Shown piece by piece: positions 8,463 to 17,108 of a DNA stretch of 64,000 nt. This DNA is from Chryseobacterium vaccae. GTDB lineage: Bacteria; Bacteroidota; Bacteroidia; Flavobacteriales; Weeksellaceae. The stretch's first letter is position 1; the number at the start of each line of letters is the position of its first letter. The position numbers were made by a program, and so were the translations under genes. The notes beneath the pieces were generated by a model, which did no database searches, had not been told where the DNA came from, and was given only the letters and a program-made list of their open reading frames with translations. Where the stretch lies: assembly GCF_009602705.1 (NCBI RefSeq), contig NZ_VSWH01000001.1, positions 2,418,001 to 2,482,000 on the forward strand. The letters run 5' to 3'.

Positions 8463-8909
8463 ATGAAAAAAGTTTTCATCCATATCCCGATATTATTATT
8501 TTGCACTACCATTACATTAGTTTCCTGCAATGCATCTAAAAATGCAGGTACTGATCTTCCTAAAGATATTTCCCAGAGACCTGCTGATGAAGACAGCCAA
8601 AGATATGATCAGGCCCAACTGGATAAATTAAAAGCCTCCATAGAATCTGAAGCATCTGAAAAATGTACTAATGCTTCGGACTGGACCTTTGCTCCAATGG
8701 GGGCCAAAGCCTGTGGGGGCCCGATGCTGTATATTGCTTATCCAAAAAAAATAGAAACTTCCATCCTGCCAAGGATCAATGTGTATACAGAAAAGGTAAA
8801 AGCATTTAATGAAAAATACAACATCACTTCCGACTGTATGATGATAATGCCTCCAACAGCAGTAAAATGTTCCGCTGGAAAGGCAATTCTTATTACGGAA
8901 CAGCGATAG
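8463..8909 (+). CDS. Lipoprotein of unknown function
   Basis: 148 residues. The N-terminus KKVFIHIPILLFCTTI followed by LVSC-N is a lipoprotein signal with cleavage before Cys ~22. The mature part is preceded by a polar linker (PADEDSQRYDQ) and contains four further cysteines in SEKCTNASDW, KACGGPML, SDCMMIM and VKCSAGK, probably paired in the periplasm. The segment CGGPMLYIAYPK hints at a small protease-inhibitor-like or secreted Cys-stabilised fold, but no family is recognised. It is divergent from the helicase gene and followed by its own terminator. Confidence 0.65.
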   Translation: MKKVFIHIPILLFCTTITLVSCNASKNAGTDLPKDISQRPADEDSQRYDQAQLDKLKASIESEASEKCTNASDWTFAPMGAKACGGPMLYIAYPKKIETSILPRINVYTEKVKAFNEKYNITSDCMMIMPPTAVKCSAGKAILITEQR

Positions 8910-8993
8910 AAAAAAATCAAAGCAAAGGTTATATATCCCGTTGAATTATTCAACAACAAACTCGCTCAGGAGTTTATACTAAGGATTAAAACG

Positions 8994-9019
8994 AAAGCTC
9001 CGTCAATTGACAGAGCTTT
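8994..9019 (+). terminator. Terminator after the 8463-8909 lipoprotein gene
   Basis: AAAGCTC with inner GTC (8994-9004) pairs with GAC and GAGCTTT (9009-9019); a T-rich run follows. Confidence 0.65.
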
Positions 9020-9064
9020 TAATTTTTTTTATATAGTTTCTATAAAGTCTATAACGCTTCAATA

Positions 9065-9601
9065 CTATCCTTCCACTTCTTTCACATTCTCCTTATACCA
9101 TGAAGAATATTTCACATAATTATCTGCAATCCTATTTACTTCTCCCTCCAGCAGCTGTGCAGAGATATCTTTAATTTTTTTGGCAGGTACTCCTCCCCAA
9201 ACTTCCCCGGATTTGATATGGGTTCCCTGCGTTACCACAGACCCCGCTCCTACAATAGAATTTTCTTCTATCAGGCAGTCATCCATTACAATAGCTCCCA
9301 TCCCAATCAGGACGTTATCTTTTACCGTGCATCCATGAACAATGGCATTGTGACCAATGGAAACATTATTCCCGATATTCAAAGGGTGCTTCTGATAGGT
9401 ACAGTGCAGCATGGCGTTATCCTGTACATTAACTTTATCTCCCATTTTGATGTAGTGAACATCCCCTCTGATCACGGCATTATACCAGATACTGCAGTTC
9501 TCACCCATTGTTACATCTCCTATAATGGTTGCTGTTTCCGCTAAAAAAGTTCCCTCACCAATCTGAGGCATTTTCCCTAAAAGTTCTTTTATGATTGCCA
9601 T
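9065..9601 (-). CDS. Gamma-carbonic-anhydrase-like hexapeptide-repeat protein
   Basis: A 178-residue left-handed beta-helix protein with repeated hexapeptides (IIGDVTMGENCSIW, NIGNNVSIGHNAIVHG, SIVGAGSVV). Three metal-ligand histidines expected in the YrdA/PaaY/Cam family are visible: one in MLHCTY and two in GHNAIVHGC. The C-terminal GVPAKKIKDIS is also typical. It forms a cytoplasmic homotrimer in the family; carbonic anhydrase activity varies between members, so the function is only partly assignable. Monocistronic. Confidence 0.9.
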   Translation of the reverse strand: MAIIKELLGKMPQIGEGTFLAETATIIGDVTMGENCSIWYNAVIRGDVHYIKMGDKVNVQDNAMLHCTYQKHPLNIGNNVSIGHNAIVHGCTVKDNVLIGMGAIVMDDCLIEENSIVGAGSVVTQGTHIKSGEVWGGVPAKKIKDISAQLLEGEVNRIADNYVKYSSWYKENVKEVEG

Positions 9602-9792
9602 AATTTTAATTTGATAATTTGAAAATATATTAATTTGAAATCATGAATTCTGCCAATATCTAACGATTGTCTGAAAATATACGAGTTGAAAATATCGATT
9701 TCCTTCCATCTCTATACTCTAACTTCTAATTTTAAATGACTGTGATAGCAAAAATCTAAATTCAAATCTCTAAGTTCTAAATTCTAATTGCG

Positions 9793-9800
9793 TATTTTTG
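9793..9800 (+). promoter_or_regulatory. -7 box (TATTTTTG) of nfu
   Basis: An exact TAnnTTTG match, 21 nt before the ATG at 9822. The upstream in-frame TTG at 9798 lies within this box, which argues against it being the start. Confidence 0.55.
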
Positions 9801-9821
9801 TATCTCAAATTTAACGAAAAA

Positions 9822-10700
9822 ATGCGTACAATACTTATAGAACCAACCGAAAACCCGAAAGTGATGAAATTTGTTGCAGATTACAATCTGATTCCGGGGT
9901 CTTTAGAGTTGGACAGAAGTTCAGATATTTCAGAAATTCCAATGGCACAGGAACTTTTCAATTATCCTTTTGTGGAAAGAGTTTTCATTACTGCCAATTT
10001 TGTAGCAGTAGCCAAACAGGATACTATTGAATGGGAACATGTGGCGGAAAGTCTGAAAAATGTTATCGAGGATGAATTACTGGCTAATCCAAGAATTTAT
10101 CTTCAGAAGAAAAAAGAGATGTACCAGATTTATGCTGAGATGACTCCTAATCCGAATGTGATGAAATTCGTTTCCAGCAAACTGTTATTAGAAGGTTTTG
10201 TGGAAGTAAAATCAAGAGAGGCTGCAGATGGAGTTCCATTAGCACAGGCTATTTTCAAAGAGTTTGATTTTGCTAAAGAAGTTTTCATCTCTGACAATTT
10301 TGTTGCGGTAACAAGAGATAATTCTGTAGAATGGCATGAAGTGATGATGGCAGTCCGCGCTTTAATTGCAGAATACCTTCAGAACGGAGGAGAAATTTCA
10401 AATCTTGAACCTCAAAAACATGAGAATCCGGTTGAAAAGATCATCAACAGAGATTATACCGAGGATGAGCAGAAAATTTCTGATATTTTAAATGAATATG
10501 TTGCTCCTGCAGTAGAAAACGACGGCGGGAAAATTTCACTGATGGAATACGATCAGGAAAGTAAAACAGCCAAGATGCTTCTACAGGGAGCCTGTTCAGG
10601 ATGCCCAAGCTCAACAGCTACTCTGAAAAACGGTATTGAAAATATTCTGAAACAGTTTGTTCCTGATCTGGTAGAAAGAGTAGAAGCTGTGAATGGATAA
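9822..10700 (+). CDS. nfu: NifU/Nfu-type Fe-S scaffold protein with tandem Nfu N-terminal domains
   Basis: 292 residues. Two consecutive Nfu_N-type domains are seen: TENPKVMKFVADY with EIPMAQELFNYPFVERVF, and then TPNPNVMKFVSSK with GVPLAQAIFKEFDFAKEVF. A C-terminal NifU domain follows (YVAPAVENDGGKI, then GACSGCPSSTATLK near residues 256-269). The CSGC pair binds or transfers a Fe-S cluster. Most bacterial Nfu proteins have one or no N-terminal domain, so the duplication is notable. The gene sits directly upstream of hemH, whose product inserts Fe(II) into heme; co-transcription is possible, with a 74-nt gap. Confidence 0.92.
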   Translation: MRTILIEPTENPKVMKFVADYNLIPGSLELDRSSDISEIPMAQELFNYPFVERVFITANFVAVAKQDTIEWEHVAESLKNVIEDELLANPRIYLQKKKEMYQIYAEMTPNPNVMKFVSSKLLLEGFVEVKSREAADGVPLAQAIFKEFDFAKEVFISDNFVAVTRDNSVEWHEVMMAVRALIAEYLQNGGEISNLEPQKHENPVEKIINRDYTEDEQKISDILNEYVAPAVENDGGKISLMEYDQESKTAKMLLQGACSGCPSSTATLKNGIENILKQFVPDLVERVEAVNG

Positions 10701-10774
10701 ACGTTGTAGCGTTTAAGCTAAAAACCTTCAATTTCCAATATTAACTGAAATATACATCACTAAAATAAAAAGTT

Positions 10775-11827
10775 TTGCAGAAAGAATCCCGAAATTCAAA
10801 GAAAGGAATTTTATTGGTCAATTTAGGATCACCCAGATCTACGGCAGTAAACGATGTAAAGGAGTATCTTGATGAATTTTTAATGGATGAAAGGGTTATT
10901 GATTACCGCTGGATCTTCCGTGCACTTCTTGTTCAGGGTATCATCCTGAAAACAAGACCTGCCAAATCTGCAGAAGCCTATAAAACCGTGTGGACGGATC
11001 AAGGCTCTCCTTTGATCGTTATTACTGAAAAAATTCAGAAAAAACTTCAGAAGCTGGTAGATGTTCCCGTAGAAATCGGAATGCGTTACGCACAACCAAG
11101 CATTGAAGCAGGAATTCAGAGATTAGTGGATCAAGGAGTTTCTGAAATCGTTCTTTTCCCTTTGTACCCGCAATATGCAATGAGTACAACAGAAACGGTT
11201 ATTGAAAAAGCAGAAGAAGTACGGAAAAAGAAATTTCCTACCGTAAAAATCAATTATATTCAGCCTTTCTACAACAGAGATATTTACATTAATTGCCTAG
11301 CAGAAAGCATTAAGGAAAAGCTTCCTGAAAATTTTGATGCCCTGCAGTTCTCCTATCATGGGGTTCCGGAAAGGCATATTTATAAAACAGACCCGTCGAA
11401 GACCTGTAAAATTGATGATGCCAACTGTATCAACAGCCAGGTGGATACTCATAATGCTTATTGCTACAGACATCAGTGTTATAAAACTACTGAGGCTGTT
11501 ATAGCTAAAATGGGACTTCCAAAAGAAAAAACCATCGTTTCTTTCCAGTCAAGGCTGGGGAAAGATAAATGGATAGAACCTTATACGGATGAAACTTTAG
11601 AAACCATTCCTGGAAAAGGTATTAAAAACCTTGCAGTGGTGTGTCCGGCTTTCGTTTCAGACTGTCTGGAAACGCTGGAGGAAATTTCAGTGGAAGGTAA
11701 AGAGCAGTTCCAGCATGCTGGCGGAGAAAACTTCCATTACATTCCATGTCTGAATGATGAAGACCGCTGGATAGAGGTTGTAAAGACACTCTGTGAAGAA
11801 AAGTTGAATGACTTTTATCTGGTTTAA
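10775..11827 (+). CDS. hemH: Ferrochelatase
   Basis: Inserts Fe(II) into protoporphyrin IX, the last step of heme synthesis. It has 350 residues, starting KKGILLVNLGSPRS. The active-site histidine is in the motif SYHGVPERH near residue 193, and FQSRLGKDKWIEPY and VVCPAFVSDCLETLEE are conserved C-terminal segments. A TTG start at 10775 is used here because no ATG lies upstream of the conserved N-terminus. Cysteines at TCKIDDANC and YCYRHQC form an insertion common in Bacteroidota enzymes; whether they bind metal is not visible. A strong terminator follows. Confidence 0.94.
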   Translation: MQKESRNSKKGILLVNLGSPRSTAVNDVKEYLDEFLMDERVIDYRWIFRALLVQGIILKTRPAKSAEAYKTVWTDQGSPLIVITEKIQKKLQKLVDVPVEIGMRYAQPSIEAGIQRLVDQGVSEIVLFPLYPQYAMSTTETVIEKAEEVRKKKFPTVKINYIQPFYNRDIYINCLAESIKEKLPENFDALQFSYHGVPERHIYKTDPSKTCKIDDANCINSQVDTHNAYCYRHQCYKTTEAVIAKMGLPKEKTIVSFQSRLGKDKWIEPYTDETLETIPGKGIKNLAVVCPAFVSDCLETLEEISVEGKEQFQHAGGENFHYIPCLNDEDRWIEVVKTLCEEKLNDFYLV

Positions 11828-11832
11828 AATAC

Positions 11833-11860
11833 AAAGAACTGCCATATCAGGCAGTTCTTT
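11833..11860 (+). terminator. Terminator of hemH
   Basis: AAAGAACTGCC (11833-11843) pairs with GGCAGTTCTTT (11850-11860), loop ATATCA, then a T-run. Confidence 0.85.
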
Positions 11861-11936
11861 TTTAATCTGAGAAATCTGTGGAAAACAAATGAGACGTCTT
11901 TATTGACATCTCTTATTATTTTAATAATTCAAAGTT

Positions 11937-13154
11937 TTATTTAGCTCCCACAGGTGTTCTGAATTCCCCGTATCCCATCAATCCATCATAACTTCGTCCG
12001 AAAGGTGCATAATATAGAAATGCCTGGTACAGGTTTTCTGTCTGCCAGAAATTTCCGTTGATCTCGCCGAAGTTCAGGCTGCCATTACTTTCTTTGGTGG
12101 CCAGAATGTAATTATAGAATCCTTGTTTCAGGAATATTTTAGCCACATATTTTTTGCTGGCTGCATCGTAATGCATCTGGTTTTCTTTGGAGGGGGTGAA
12201 ATTATTAAAACCGCCCAAAACATAGATCTCTTTATCTGCAGGATCAGAATCCAAAGAAAAATAAACCCAAGAATAATCGGCCTCCCTGTCTGCATTTCTT
12301 TCCAGACCCAGGTCATTTCTTCTGTAATACCACGCACCGTTCACATCCGGCTGATACTGGTAGTTAAGAGGAAAAGCCCAAACGGAATGCAGATAAGTCT
12401 GATTGACACCGTCTTTTAATTCTGTGGCACGAACCATGTCCGCTGCCATATTCATATTTTTGTTATCGAAATAATAGAATTCATTGTTACCCGGGAAAGT
12501 AAGGCTCATTTGCTGGAAAAGCAGCTGGTTTCCTAATGTAGTACTTGGTTTCAAATTATTGACTGTTACATTCGGGTTGTTATTCTGCATCACATTAAGA
12601 GACATAGAATTCACATTGGAAGAAAGATCTCCTCCTTTTGAAACAACTTTTGCCTCTACCCTCTGGTTGATATTCGGATTTTTCGCATCAGCAATTCTTG
12701 AAATGTTCAGTGCTATCGTAGCCGCATCTTCCACGACATAAAATCTTCTTTTAAAAAGAGGTCTTTCAGCAGAATCCTTATAAACGATCAACTCAAAATT
12801 TCCGGAGATCTTCGGCTGTATCTTATCATTCGGAAATGTCAGCTTATAATGAGTATAAGGCTGAATGGTATTGAAAGAATACTGGAACTGATCCAGCAGT
12901 CCGTTCAGACTTCCGGTGGCAAATTCCGTAAAGAAAAGATTATCATCATTCCAGTTCCGGTCGTAATGTTTGATGGTATATCTGTAAATTTCGCTGGCAT
13001 TGGTAAGATCATCAAATCTGAGAACCAGCTGTTCACCGAATTTTATTACCGGGGTTTCGTCATTGGTCTGTGGATTAAACAGCTGTATGCTCTGGATATT
13101 CTGCCCAAAAGCCAGTCCGCTCAAAGAAAGTAAAAATATGCGCAAAGTTTTCAT
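11937..13154 (-). CDS. Type IX secretion system plug protein (DUF5103 family)
   Basis: 405 residues from the ATG at 13152-13154, which gives a clean signal peptide (KTLRIFLLSLSGLAFGQ). Longer starts would overlap the divergent hydrolase gene. The sequence matches the family formerly called DUF5103: FGEQLVLRFDDL, FNTIQPYTHYKLTFPN, RRFYVVED, GNQLLFQQ, ADYSWVYFSLDS, GGFNNFTPSKENQM, LKQGFYNYIL and YYAPFGRSYDGLMG near the C-terminus. In Flavobacterium johnsoniae the plug closes the periplasmic side of the SprA translocon pore. Residues 45-400 probably form two beta-rich domains. The gene is not beside other T9SS genes here. Confidence 0.82.
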   Translation of the reverse strand: MKTLRIFLLSLSGLAFGQNIQSIQLFNPQTNDETPVIKFGEQLVLRFDDLTNASEIYRYTIKHYDRNWNDDNLFFTEFATGSLNGLLDQFQYSFNTIQPYTHYKLTFPNDKIQPKISGNFELIVYKDSAERPLFKRRFYVVEDAATIALNISRIADAKNPNINQRVEAKVVSKGGDLSSNVNSMSLNVMQNNNPNVTVNNLKPSTTLGNQLLFQQMSLTFPGNNEFYYFDNKNMNMAADMVRATELKDGVNQTYLHSVWAFPLNYQYQPDVNGAWYYRRNDLGLERNADREADYSWVYFSLDSDPADKEIYVLGGFNNFTPSKENQMHYDAASKKYVAKIFLKQGFYNYILATKESNGSLNFGEINGNFWQTENLYQAFLYYAPFGRSYDGLMGYGEFRTPVGAK

Positions 13155-13198
13155 TATGACGAAGATAACGAAAAATCGGGATTTTCTTAATAATATCG

Positions 13199-13206
13199 TA
13201 CTTTTG
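13199..13206 (+). promoter_or_regulatory. -7 box (TACTTTTG) of the MBL-fold gene
   Basis: TAnnTTTG, 17 nt before the ATG at 13224. It lies in a 69-nt region shared with the divergent plug gene. Confidence 0.5.
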
Positions 13207-13223
13207 AATAAAAAATATCCGAT

Positions 13224-13862
13224 ATGCTTCAGATTCAAGGTTTCGTATTCAATTTTGCGAGCGAAAACACTTATATTCTATACAACGAAAACAAAAATGC
13301 ATGGTTAATTGATCCCGGAAATATGAGTCCGCAGGAAACCCAGGTGATTGATCATTTCATCACGGAAAACGGACTGCATATTCAGAAAATTCTGCTTACT
13401 CATGCTCATATCGATCATGTTTTGGGGCTTCAGTGGGCTTTTGATCAATTTAAAGTTCCGGTTTATCTGCACCAGGAAGATCAGGAAGTATTGGATATGC
13501 TTCAGGCAAGCGGGATGAGATTCGGGATGAATATCGATCCTGTGAAAGTAGAAACCCAATATGTTACGGAAGGTGAGGAACTTGATCTGGACGGAGAAAA
13601 ATTCAAGATTTATCATGTTCCGGGACATTCTCCGGGAAGTGTGGTATATCACAATGAAAATCAGAAATTCATGATCTCCGGAGATGTACTTTTTGAAGGC
13701 AGCATCGGAAGAACAGATCTTTATAAAGGAAATTACGAGCAGCTGATTGACGGCATCAAAACAAAACTTTTCGTACTGGATCCTGAAACACAGGTTTTCT
13801 CCGGCCATGGAAATCCTACATCAATTGGTTTTGAGAAGCAGTACAATCCTTTTTTTAAGTAA
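13224..13862 (+). CDS. MBL-fold metallohydrolase, glyoxalase-II-like
   Basis: 212 residues. The metallo-beta-lactamase metal motif THAHIDHVLG is near residues 56-65, HVPGHSPGSVVY near 130-141, SGDVLFEGSIGRTDL near 152-166, and SGHGNPTSIGFEKQYNPFF closes the protein. These are the features of the YcbL/GloB-like hydrolases that act on thioesters such as S-lactoylglutathione or related thiols. Since many Bacteroidota lack glutathione, the real substrate may be a different thioester. It is a single gene, divergent from the T9SS plug. Confidence 0.9.
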   Translation: MLQIQGFVFNFASENTYILYNENKNAWLIDPGNMSPQETQVIDHFITENGLHIQKILLTHAHIDHVLGLQWAFDQFKVPVYLHQEDQEVLDMLQASGMRFGMNIDPVKVETQYVTEGEELDLDGEKFKIYHVPGHSPGSVVYHNENQKFMISGDVLFEGSIGRTDLYKGNYEQLIDGIKTKLFVLDPETQVFSGHGNPTSIGFEKQYNPFFK

Positions 13863-13976
13863 AAAACTGAGTCCGGGTTAAGGAATTTAGAGATAAAAAG
13901 GCTTGAGGAGTGGATCAGATTACAGAGAAATTAAAAAACTTAAGAAAACCCGCTAAGGGGAAAAGTATTTAAAGAA

Positions 13977-14558
13977 ATGGAAAATTCTATAAAAATAGGA
14001 AGTCATTATTACGATCTGAACATCAAACATTTCTGTTTTGAACGGGAACAGTCACTCAGTTATATCAATGATCTGCCCCTTCTGAACCAGTTTCTTAATC
14101 TGACCTCTGCCAGTTTTTCCTGTTCAAATCTCAATGATGAAGGGTTAGCTCATATATCCGATTGCTATAAAATTGAATATTTGGATGTACAGGACACTGA
14201 AATTACCAATGAAGGGATAAAGCATATCAAAAATCTGAACAATTTAAAATACCTCAGGTTAAAAGAAAATTCACAGCTTACCAACGACTGTATTCCGGAT
14301 CTGGCAGCATTAGATTTTTTATTCGACTTGCAAATTCATGAAACATCAATTGATGAAGAGGGGTTGAAAAAATTTGTTGCTCTGAAAAATTTAGAAATTT
14401 ACTGCTTCCTGGAAAATATCTGCATCCACGTACGGGACAACAATTATACATTTGAAGGACTTTTAGATATATCAAGAAAAATTCCAGACTGCGCTATTTT
14501 AGCAAAGGGTAACGGAGAATTCCTTAATGGTACATTTGATGGAAAATGGCGCCATTAG
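13977..14558 (+). CDS. Leucine-rich-repeat protein of unknown function
   Basis: 193 residues without a signal peptide. Residues ~45-130 hold four or so leucine-rich repeats of the cysteine-containing/bacterial type: LNDEGLAHISDCYKIEYLDV, TEITNEGIKHIKNLNNLKYL and LTNDCIPDLAALDFLFDL. The C-terminal ~50 residues are outside the repeats. A cytoplasmic protein-binding role is likely but unassigned. A 112-nt upstream gap contains a short sequence also found at 32285. A terminator follows. Confidence 0.65.
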   Translation: MENSIKIGSHYYDLNIKHFCFEREQSLSYINDLPLLNQFLNLTSASFSCSNLNDEGLAHISDCYKIEYLDVQDTEITNEGIKHIKNLNNLKYLRLKENSQLTNDCIPDLAALDFLFDLQIHETSIDEEGLKKFVALKNLEIYCFLENICIHVRDNNYTFEGLLDISRKIPDCAILAKGNGEFLNGTFDGKWRH

Positions 14559-14578
14559 AAGATGGAGTAAAAAAAATA

Positions 14579-14608
14579 AAACCGTCAGTACATAGGTTCT
14601 GACGGTTT
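14579..14608. terminator. Bidirectional terminator between the LRR gene and the TonB receptor gene
   Basis: AAACCGTCAG (14579-14588) pairs with CTGACGGTTT (14599-14608) between convergent genes. Confidence 0.8.
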
Positions 14609-14631
14609 CCTGTTATAAAGAAATAGAAGTA

Positions 14632-17088
14632 TTAAAAATCTAAAGTAATAGAAGCTCTGGCAGCAGCCCCCAAAATAGGTCTTGCCATTCTGATATTGGT
14701 TCCTGTTACCGTCTGTGATCTTGGATCTCCTTCTGTAATTCCAATGGTATTAAAGATATTGGTTCCGTCTACGGCAAAACGTATTTTTCCAAGCTGGTAA
14801 GACATTCCGGCCCCGAATTCTGTGAAAGAAGGCAGAATATTATCAGCTGTATTGCCTTCATTCTGGAAACGTTTTCCGTAATAGTTCATGCTTACATAAG
14901 CTCTCCACTCCTTGGTAATATTCACTGCCGGAGAAATATTGAAATAGAATTTAGGCATTCTTCTTACGGTGTTGCCGTCATAATCAAACGTAGTTCCGTT
15001 TGCATTTCTTCCTGTAAAATCCTTGTATTTCGGATTCTGAATGGTTCCGTTAAAGGTCACCTCAAGAATATTGTTGAAGAGTCTTGTATACCCTTCGATC
15101 TCTACTCCAAGGTTGGTGGTATTGGCGAATTTATTTTCAGAAGTTCCGTCTGAGAATACATCGGTGAATGAAAGATCTTTAAGCGTGGAATAGAAAGGAA
15201 TTACCCCGATATCAAAGTTTCTCGAATAATATTTATAGCCTATTTCAAGCTGATTGGTACGAACCGGCTTGATCTGGTCCAGATTTGCCATATTGTTATA
15301 GTACGCTTCTTCATTCGGAGATCTGAAACCGTGAGAGAAACGGGCGTATACTGCATTTCCTCTGTTGATCTTATAGTTCGCAGCCATAGTATAAGATACT
15401 TTGTTGATGTCATAATACCAGTACGTATATTTATTCCCCAGAACCGCCATATTATCATCAGCGGTTGTAGTGGTGAAGCTGTGAGTTCCATCTGTGGTCA
15501 GACCTGAATTATTTAGGTTGGCTGTTGTTGTATTCACACCATATCCTTTATAGAAATCACGGCTGTAACGGATTCCTCCATTAAAACTTAAAGCTTCTGT
15601 AATATTGTAATCCAAGTTTAAATAAAGATCATTCAGACTTCCCTGAATCTGTGAATCTCTGATCAGGAAAGACATATCTTTAACTCCGTTATACGTTTGG
15701 GAATAGCCCACATCTGAGGGATCCATTGAAGGATTCACCAGGTTAAGCAGCTGAGGTCTGTCCGTAGCCGTTGTTAAAATATTGCTCCAGTTCCAGTATT
15801 GATGCGACTTCCAGTTTGATTTATAGAAACCGGCTGTTACATTTCCTTTATCAAATTTATAATTGAACTGAAGGTCATTCACAAAATTATTCATCTGTTT
15901 GTCGATCGCCCAGAATCCTAATTTCTGAATATATTCCGGATTGACAATAGCACCGGTACTTACGAGTGAATACTGATAGTTACTCATTCCCAGTCCGCCA
16001 TCTTTTACAAGATCTGTTGCATATGCAGAAGCCAGTTTAGGTGCTCCTGCCGGAAACATTCCTGTATACTCCATGTTGATATTGGTGTATCTGGTTTTAT
16101 TCAGGACGCTGAAATTATTTCCAAGATCATATTTAAACTCTGCTCCCACAACATCTACTTTCGGGTGGATTCCGTTTTCAAGATCTCTTTTAAAGAATCC
16201 GCCTCCGGCCTGTGGAATGCTCAGCTGACTGAGTGCTCTGTAGCTGTAGGTTCCATAATTGGCGTCAAATCCCGGAAACTCTTTCAGTTTATCTCCATCC
16301 TGGGTTAAAGGAATCGGGAGGTAGAATGTATTTCTGTCATCCAGCTTTTTATAATAAATTTTTGCATACCCTTTATCAAACACATACTTCAGGTTCATTC
16401 TGATCTGTCCACCGTTATTGGCCTTAAATCCTGTTTTTCTGATTCCGTTATCTGTTCTGTAAAAACCGCCTACATTAAAGAAAAGCTTATCCTGAATCAG
16501 AGCTCCTCCTACATTCACGTCGGTACGCATCAGACCATAGGTTCCGGTTTCCAGTTTAGCGGTTCCTCTAAAATTATTGGTTCCTTCTTTCGTAATAAAA
16601 TTGATCAGACCACCGGGAGAATTGTTGGCATAAATAGATCCCGAACCTCCTCTTAATGCTTCCAGACGGTTCACTGTATTATCCACCCGGAAGAAATTAT
16701 CCGCATTGGCAAACTGAAGGGCACCATCTTCAAAAACCGGAAGCCCGTCTTCCTGTACCTGAACAAATTCATAGGCTCCCGCAGAAGGAATTCCTCTTGC
16801 AAAAAGGTTATTTCCCACTTCCCCACCTGATGTTTCCACAGCAAACCCCGGAACTCTCTGCAGTAAAGCCGCTGCACTGATTGGGTTCTGCTTCTGAATC
16901 TCTTTGGCTGTAAAAGTAGAAATCGCCGTACTGGATTCTATTTTCTTTTTCGGGCCGGAGTTTCCGGTAATAACGATCTGGTCTATTGAAGAGGTCTTGA
17001 TGGAATCCTGCGGAGTTTCCTGTGCATACACATTATTGAAATAAAGTGAAGCCGTGGCCACCATTAAAAATATCGATCTTTTTTTCAT
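14632..17088 (-). CDS. TonB-dependent outer-membrane receptor (trehalose locus)
   Basis: 818 residues. The signal peptide (RSIFLMVATASLYFNNVYA) is followed by a TonB-box-like region (IDQIVITGNSG), the plug domain (~50-170; LLQRVPGF, LFARGIPSAGAYEFVQVQ, LEALRGGSGSIYANNSPGG) and a 22-strand-type barrel ending GAAARASITLDF, with a terminal aromatic typical of outer-membrane barrels. No N-terminal carboxypeptidase-like domain and no SusD partner are seen. It is the last gene of an apparent operon after an MFS transporter and a GH37 trehalase, so uptake of trehalose or a trehalose-containing compound is the inference. The sequence alone would also allow a siderophore-type receptor. Confidence 0.88.
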   Translation of the reverse strand: MKKRSIFLMVATASLYFNNVYAQETPQDSIKTSSIDQIVITGNSGPKKKIESSTAISTFTAKEIQKQNPISAAALLQRVPGFAVETSGGEVGNNLFARGIPSAGAYEFVQVQEDGLPVFEDGALQFANADNFFRVDNTVNRLEALRGGSGSIYANNSPGGLINFITKEGTNNFRGTAKLETGTYGLMRTDVNVGGALIQDKLFFNVGGFYRTDNGIRKTGFKANNGGQIRMNLKYVFDKGYAKIYYKKLDDRNTFYLPIPLTQDGDKLKEFPGFDANYGTYSYRALSQLSIPQAGGGFFKRDLENGIHPKVDVVGAEFKYDLGNNFSVLNKTRYTNINMEYTGMFPAGAPKLASAYATDLVKDGGLGMSNYQYSLVSTGAIVNPEYIQKLGFWAIDKQMNNFVNDLQFNYKFDKGNVTAGFYKSNWKSHQYWNWSNILTTATDRPQLLNLVNPSMDPSDVGYSQTYNGVKDMSFLIRDSQIQGSLNDLYLNLDYNITEALSFNGGIRYSRDFYKGYGVNTTTANLNNSGLTTDGTHSFTTTTADDNMAVLGNKYTYWYYDINKVSYTMAANYKINRGNAVYARFSHGFRSPNEEAYYNNMANLDQIKPVRTNQLEIGYKYYSRNFDIGVIPFYSTLKDLSFTDVFSDGTSENKFANTTNLGVEIEGYTRLFNNILEVTFNGTIQNPKYKDFTGRNANGTTFDYDGNTVRRMPKFYFNISPAVNITKEWRAYVSMNYYGKRFQNEGNTADNILPSFTEFGAGMSYQLGKIRFAVDGTNIFNTIGITEGDPRSQTVTGTNIRMARPILGAAARASITLDF

Positions 17089-17108
17089 AGCACATGATTT
17101 TTATAGAG

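Noticed and set aside
8381..8530. Longer N-terminus for the helicase gene
   Set aside because: It would overlap the divergent lipoprotein gene and its promoter; the added residues show no helicase homology.
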